From assembly GCF_035762905.1 (NCBI RefSeq), contig NZ_DASUCC010000130.1, positions 1-64,000 of the forward strand: DNA of 64,000 nucleotides, read 5' to 3'. This document shows, piece by piece, positions 61,634 through 64,000 of this stretch (positions are counted from its first letter, which is position 1; every line of letters starts with the position of its first letter). The notes under the pieces were generated by a model that had not been told where the DNA came from, made no database searches, and was given only the letters and a program-made list of their open reading frames with translations. The translations under genes and the position numbers were made by a program. This DNA is from DASYTH01 sp035762905. GTDB lineage: Bacteria > Actinomycetota > Actinomycetes > Mycobacteriales > Pseudonocardiaceae.

Positions 61634-62412
61634 TCCTGTCCGGGGAGGTCGTGGTGATCGCCGGGGTCGGGCCCGGGCTGGGCGCCAAGCTGGCCGTGCG
61701 GGCCGCCGCGGAGGGCGCCAAGGTGGTCATGGCCGCCCGGTCCACCGCGGTCATGGACCAGGTGGCCACGGAGGTCGCGGCCGGCGGCGGTGCGGCCATC
61801 GGGGTGCCCTGCGACGTGCGCCGGGCCGAGGACGTCGCGGCCGTGGTGGCTGCGGCGGCCGACCGGTTCGGCACGATCACCGGGCTGGTCAACTCCGCGT
61901 ACTCGCACCCGGGCTTCTTCGACCTGCTGGACACCCCGGACAAGGGATTGCGGCGCGCACTGGAGATCATCCTGCACGGCTCGCTGACGATGACGCGGGC
62001 GGTGCTGCCGCACATGAAGGCCGCCGGCCGCGGGTCGATCGTGAACATCGGCACGATGACCACCCGGGCGCCGATGCGCGGCGAGGGCGGCTACGCCGTG
62101 GCCAAGGCGGCGATGTCGTGCGCGTCCCGGTACCTCGCCCTCGAGCTCGGCGAACACGGCATCCGGGTCAACCAGGCCGTGCTGGGCTGGCTGGACGGGC
62201 CCGGAGTGCGCTACTACCTGCGGATGACCGCCGAGGCTCGGGGCGTCAGCGAGCAGGACGTGTACGACGAGATCGCCGCCCGCAACCCGCTCGGCCGGAT
62301 TCCACCGGACGAGGCGTGCGCGGGCACCGTGCTGTTTCTGTTGTCCTCACTGGCTTCCGAGGTGACCGGCGCGGTGCTCGACGTCAACGGAGGGGAGTTC
62401 CTGCCACAATGA
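61630..62412 (+). CDS. Short-chain dehydrogenase/reductase (Rv3530c-like)
   Basis: A 260-residue SDR with NAD(P) motif IAGVGPGLGAKLAVRAA, LVNSAYSHPGFFDLL in place of the usual NNAG, catalytic Tyr/Lys in GGYAVAKAAMSCASRYLALELG, and IRVNQAVLGWLDGPGVRYYL. GTG at 61630 overlaps the sulfotransferase stop (GTGA). Its length and operon place match the SDR of the mycobacterial Rv3529c-Rv3531c group. It probably oxidises or reduces a hydroxyl on the same sterol-like or polyketide-like substrate that is sulfated. Confidence 0.85.
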   Translation: MILSGEVVVIAGVGPGLGAKLAVRAAAEGAKVVMAARSTAVMDQVATEVAAGGGAAIGVPCDVRRAEDVAAVVAAAADRFGTITGLVNSAYSHPGFFDLLDTPDKGLRRALEIILHGSLTMTRAVLPHMKAAGRGSIVNIGTMTTRAPMRGEGGYAVAKAAMSCASRYLALELGEHGIRVNQAVLGWLDGPGVRYYLRMTAEARGVSEQDVYDEIAARNPLGRIPPDEACAGTVLFLLSSLASEVTGAVLDVNGGEFLPQ

Positions 62413-62879
62413 GCATGATCACCTCCATCACGGTCGACATCGCCGCTCCGGCGAGTTTCGTGTGGCGTGTGCTGATCGACTACCCGAACTATCCACAGTG
62501 GAATCCCTACACGGTGCGGGTGGAGACGACGCTGGCCATCGGCGACCCGATCGACCTCACCCTCCCGTCCCCGGACGGCTCCGGCGGCACGTTCGTCAAC
62601 CGCGAGTTCATCCGCGTGGTGGATCCCCCGCATCACCTGCGCTACGACACCGGTGCGGCGATCCCGGGCCTGTTCGCCGTCCGGGACCAGTGGATCACCG
62701 AGACCGGCCCGGACCGCTGCGCCTATCACACGACGGACACCATCACCGGCGAGCACGCCGGGTTGGTGCTGGACCAGAACGGCGCCTGGGTCAAGGCCGG
62801 GTTCGACGCGGTGGCCGTGGCCCTCAAGGAGCGGGCGGAGCGCCTGTTCATTCCCGGGGTTCGGCGCGCGGACCGCTGA
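62409..62879 (+). CDS. SRPBCC (START-like) protein
   Basis: A 156-residue protein of the SRPBCC ligand-binding fold: SITVDIAAPASFVWRVLIDYPNYPQWNPYTVRVE opens it and LVLDQNGAWVKAGFDAVAVALKERAERLF is the long C-terminal helix lining the pocket. Members bind hydrophobic molecules and sometimes act as cyclases or hydroxylase partners. ATG overlaps the SDR stop (ATGA). Its last 32 bp overlap the 3' end of the convergent CysNC gene. Confidence 0.82.
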   Translation: MSMITSITVDIAAPASFVWRVLIDYPNYPQWNPYTVRVETTLAIGDPIDLTLPSPDGSGGTFVNREFIRVVDPPHHLRYDTGAAIPGLFAVRDQWITETGPDRCAYHTTDTITGEHAGLVLDQNGAWVKAGFDAVAVALKERAERLFIPGVRRADR

Positions 62880-64000
62880 AGGTCACGACGCCCATCGCGA
62901 GCAGCCGGTCCAGCACGACCGCCGCCGCCGCCGACGGGGCCAGCACCGCCGTGTCCAGCCGCAGCTCCGGGTTCGCCGGAACCTCGTAGGGCGAGTCGAT
63001 GCCGGTGAAGTGCGGAAGCTCGCCGCGGCGCGCCCGGGCGTAGAGCCCCTTGGCGTCGCGGGCCTCGGCGACCGCCAGCGGCGTGTCCACGTGGACTTCG
63101 CAGAACTCTCCCGCGGCGACGAGGCTTCGGGCCAGCGCGCGTTCCGCCTCGAACGGGGAGATGAACGACACCAGGACGATCAGGCCGGCGTCGACCATGA
63201 GAGCGGCGACCTCCGCCACCCGGCGGATGTTCTCCACCCGGTCGGCGTCGGTGAAGCCCAGGTCCCGGTTCAGGCCGTGCCGCACGTTGTCGCCGTCGAG
63301 CAGGTAGGTGCGATGGCCGGTCCGGTTCAGGCGCTGCTCGACCAGGTTGGCGACGGTCGACTTCCCGGCACCGGAGAGCCCGGTGAACCACACCACACAG
63401 CCCCGGTGCCCGCCGAGGGCCGCGCGCATCTCCTTGGTGACGCTGAGGGTCTGCCAGCGCAGGTTCGCCGGGCGGACGCGGTCCAGCAGGCCGGCGCCGA
63501 CCGTGTCGTTGGTGAGCCGATCGATGATCAGGAAGCCGCCGAGGTCGCGGTTGACCGGGTACGGCTCGTAGGCCACTGCGGCGTCGAACCGAACAACGGT
63601 GCCGCCGATCTCGTTGCACCGCAACGAATCCGACCCGGTCACGCCGACCGTTCTGGCGCCGATCTTGGCGAGGTACGATCGGCCGGGCACCAGGTCCGCG
63701 GCCGCCATCCAGATCACCCGGGCATCGAACTCCGATCCCACGTCGCACGCGGACGACGCGGCCGCCAGGATCGCGCCGCGTCCCACGTCGAGATCCTCGG
63801 CCAGGACCACGGTCACCGACTGCCCTTCGACGGCGATGTCGAGGTCGCCGTCGAACGCCACGATCCGGGCCACCGTGGCCGGCAGGCCGGCGGGCAGCAC
63901 GACGACCCGGTCACCGGGACGCACCGAGCCGCCCACGATCCGACCGGCGAAGCCGCGGAAGTCCGCGGCTGGCCGGATCACCCACTGCACCACCATCCGG
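62848..64000 (-). CDS. cysNC: CysNC: sulfate adenylyltransferase large subunit/APS kinase, 3' part
   Basis: The gene enters from beyond the right edge; about 384 C-terminal residues are visible. VQWVIRPAADFRGFAGRI is the end of the GTPase-linked CysN part (EF-Tu-like domains 2 and 3 follow, with SVRPGDRVVVLPAG). From WFTGLSGAGKSTVANLVEQRL onward is an APS kinase with P-loop GLSGAGKST, LLDGDNVRHGLN and FISPFEAERALARSL. Together with a CysD subunit expected outside the window it converts sulfate to PAPS. Its convergent overlap with the sulfotransferase operon supports local supply of the sulfate donor. Confidence 0.92.
   Translation of the reverse strand, partial: RMVVQWVIRPAADFRGFAGRIVGGSVRPGDRVVVLPAGLPATVARIVAFDGDLDIAVEGQSVTVVLAEDLDVGRGAILAAASSACDVGSEFDARVIWMAAADLVPGRSYLAKIGARTVGVTGSDSLRCNEIGGTVVRFDAAVAYEPYPVNRDLGGFLIIDRLTNDTVGAGLLDRVRPANLRWQTLSVTKEMRAALGGHRGCVVWFTGLSGAGKSTVANLVEQRLNRTGHRTYLLDGDNVRHGLNRDLGFTDADRVENIRRVAEVAALMVDAGLIVLVSFISPFEAERALARSLVAAGEFCEVHVDTPLAVAEARDAKGLYARARRGELPHFTGIDSPYEVPANPELRLDTAVLAPSAAAAVVLDRLLAMGVVTFSGPRAEPRE

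Overview
The window is very GC-rich DNA with strongly biased codons, GTG/TTG starts and long chains of genes joined by ATGA or GTGA overlaps. Together with a mycothiol-type DinB/maleylpyruvate-isomerase protein, a StrR-like regulator, a KstR-type operator and rare TTA codons, this points to a filamentous actinomycete, probably Pseudonocardiales. That placement is inference; no rRNA or core marker gene is present.

Layout. (1) 1-2.8 kb is an eroded edge: a tRNA-Ile(CAT), three frameshifted or interrupted gene remnants, a G-run-rich stretch and one small hypothetical gene. (2) 2.8-47.1 kb looks like one specialised-metabolite island ending at a StrR-like activator and bracketed by two DUF4394 genes. 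Its left part holds cyclitol or amino-sugar type genes: radical SAM/SPASM enzyme, PhyH oxygenase, Gfo/Idh/MocA and zinc alcohol dehydrogenases, a glycosyltransferase translationally coupled to a dimethylformamidase-like protein, an alpha/beta-hydrolase fused to a DegT aminotransferase, and a LuxC/LuxE-like reductase/ligase pair with an exporter. A second block (28.3 to 17.6 kb, minus strand) holds an exporter, an inositol-dehydrogenase-like enzyme, a scyllo-inosose-aminotransferase-like DegT enzyme, a CUT2 sugar/cyclitol ABC transporter, and a second dimethylformamidase-like/glycosyltransferase pair. From 28.4 to 45.8 kb come an adenylation-carrier-condensation protein and a set of aromatic-ring enzymes: ring-hydroxylating dioxygenase, BphB-like dehydrogenase, BphC-like extradiol dioxygenase, benzoylformate decarboxylase and a Cox/xanthine-dehydrogenase type hydroxylase. 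A P450, an aldehyde dehydrogenase and a free-standing condensation protein follow. My reading is that the island joins a modified aminocyclitol or sugar to an aryl or acyl unit. The product is unknown to me.

(3) 47.4-53.5 kb holds a leaderless small regulator with three 17-bp repeats, a VWA protein, the second DUF4394 protein, two tandem PucR-like regulators, a secreted protein and a broken MFS gene. (4) 53.6-59.0 kb is a coupled operon of a sugar-binding lipoprotein, a fused two-domain ABC permease and a membrane-anchored STAND/TPR protein. (5) 59.3-62.9 kb is an operon behind a perfect KstR-type palindrome: DUF1214 protein, sulfotransferase, SDR and SRPBCC protein, resembling the mycobacterial Rv3531c-Rv3530c-Rv3529c set. 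The 3' part of a CysNC gene, which makes the sulfate donor PAPS, runs in from the right edge.

Two dispersed repeat families stand out. One is a 76-bp element that sits just before a start codon in two operons and carries the Shine-Dalgarno sequence. The other is a roughly 105-bp element present three times, two copies at gene 3' ends and one inside the N-terminal coding region of the sulfotransferase.
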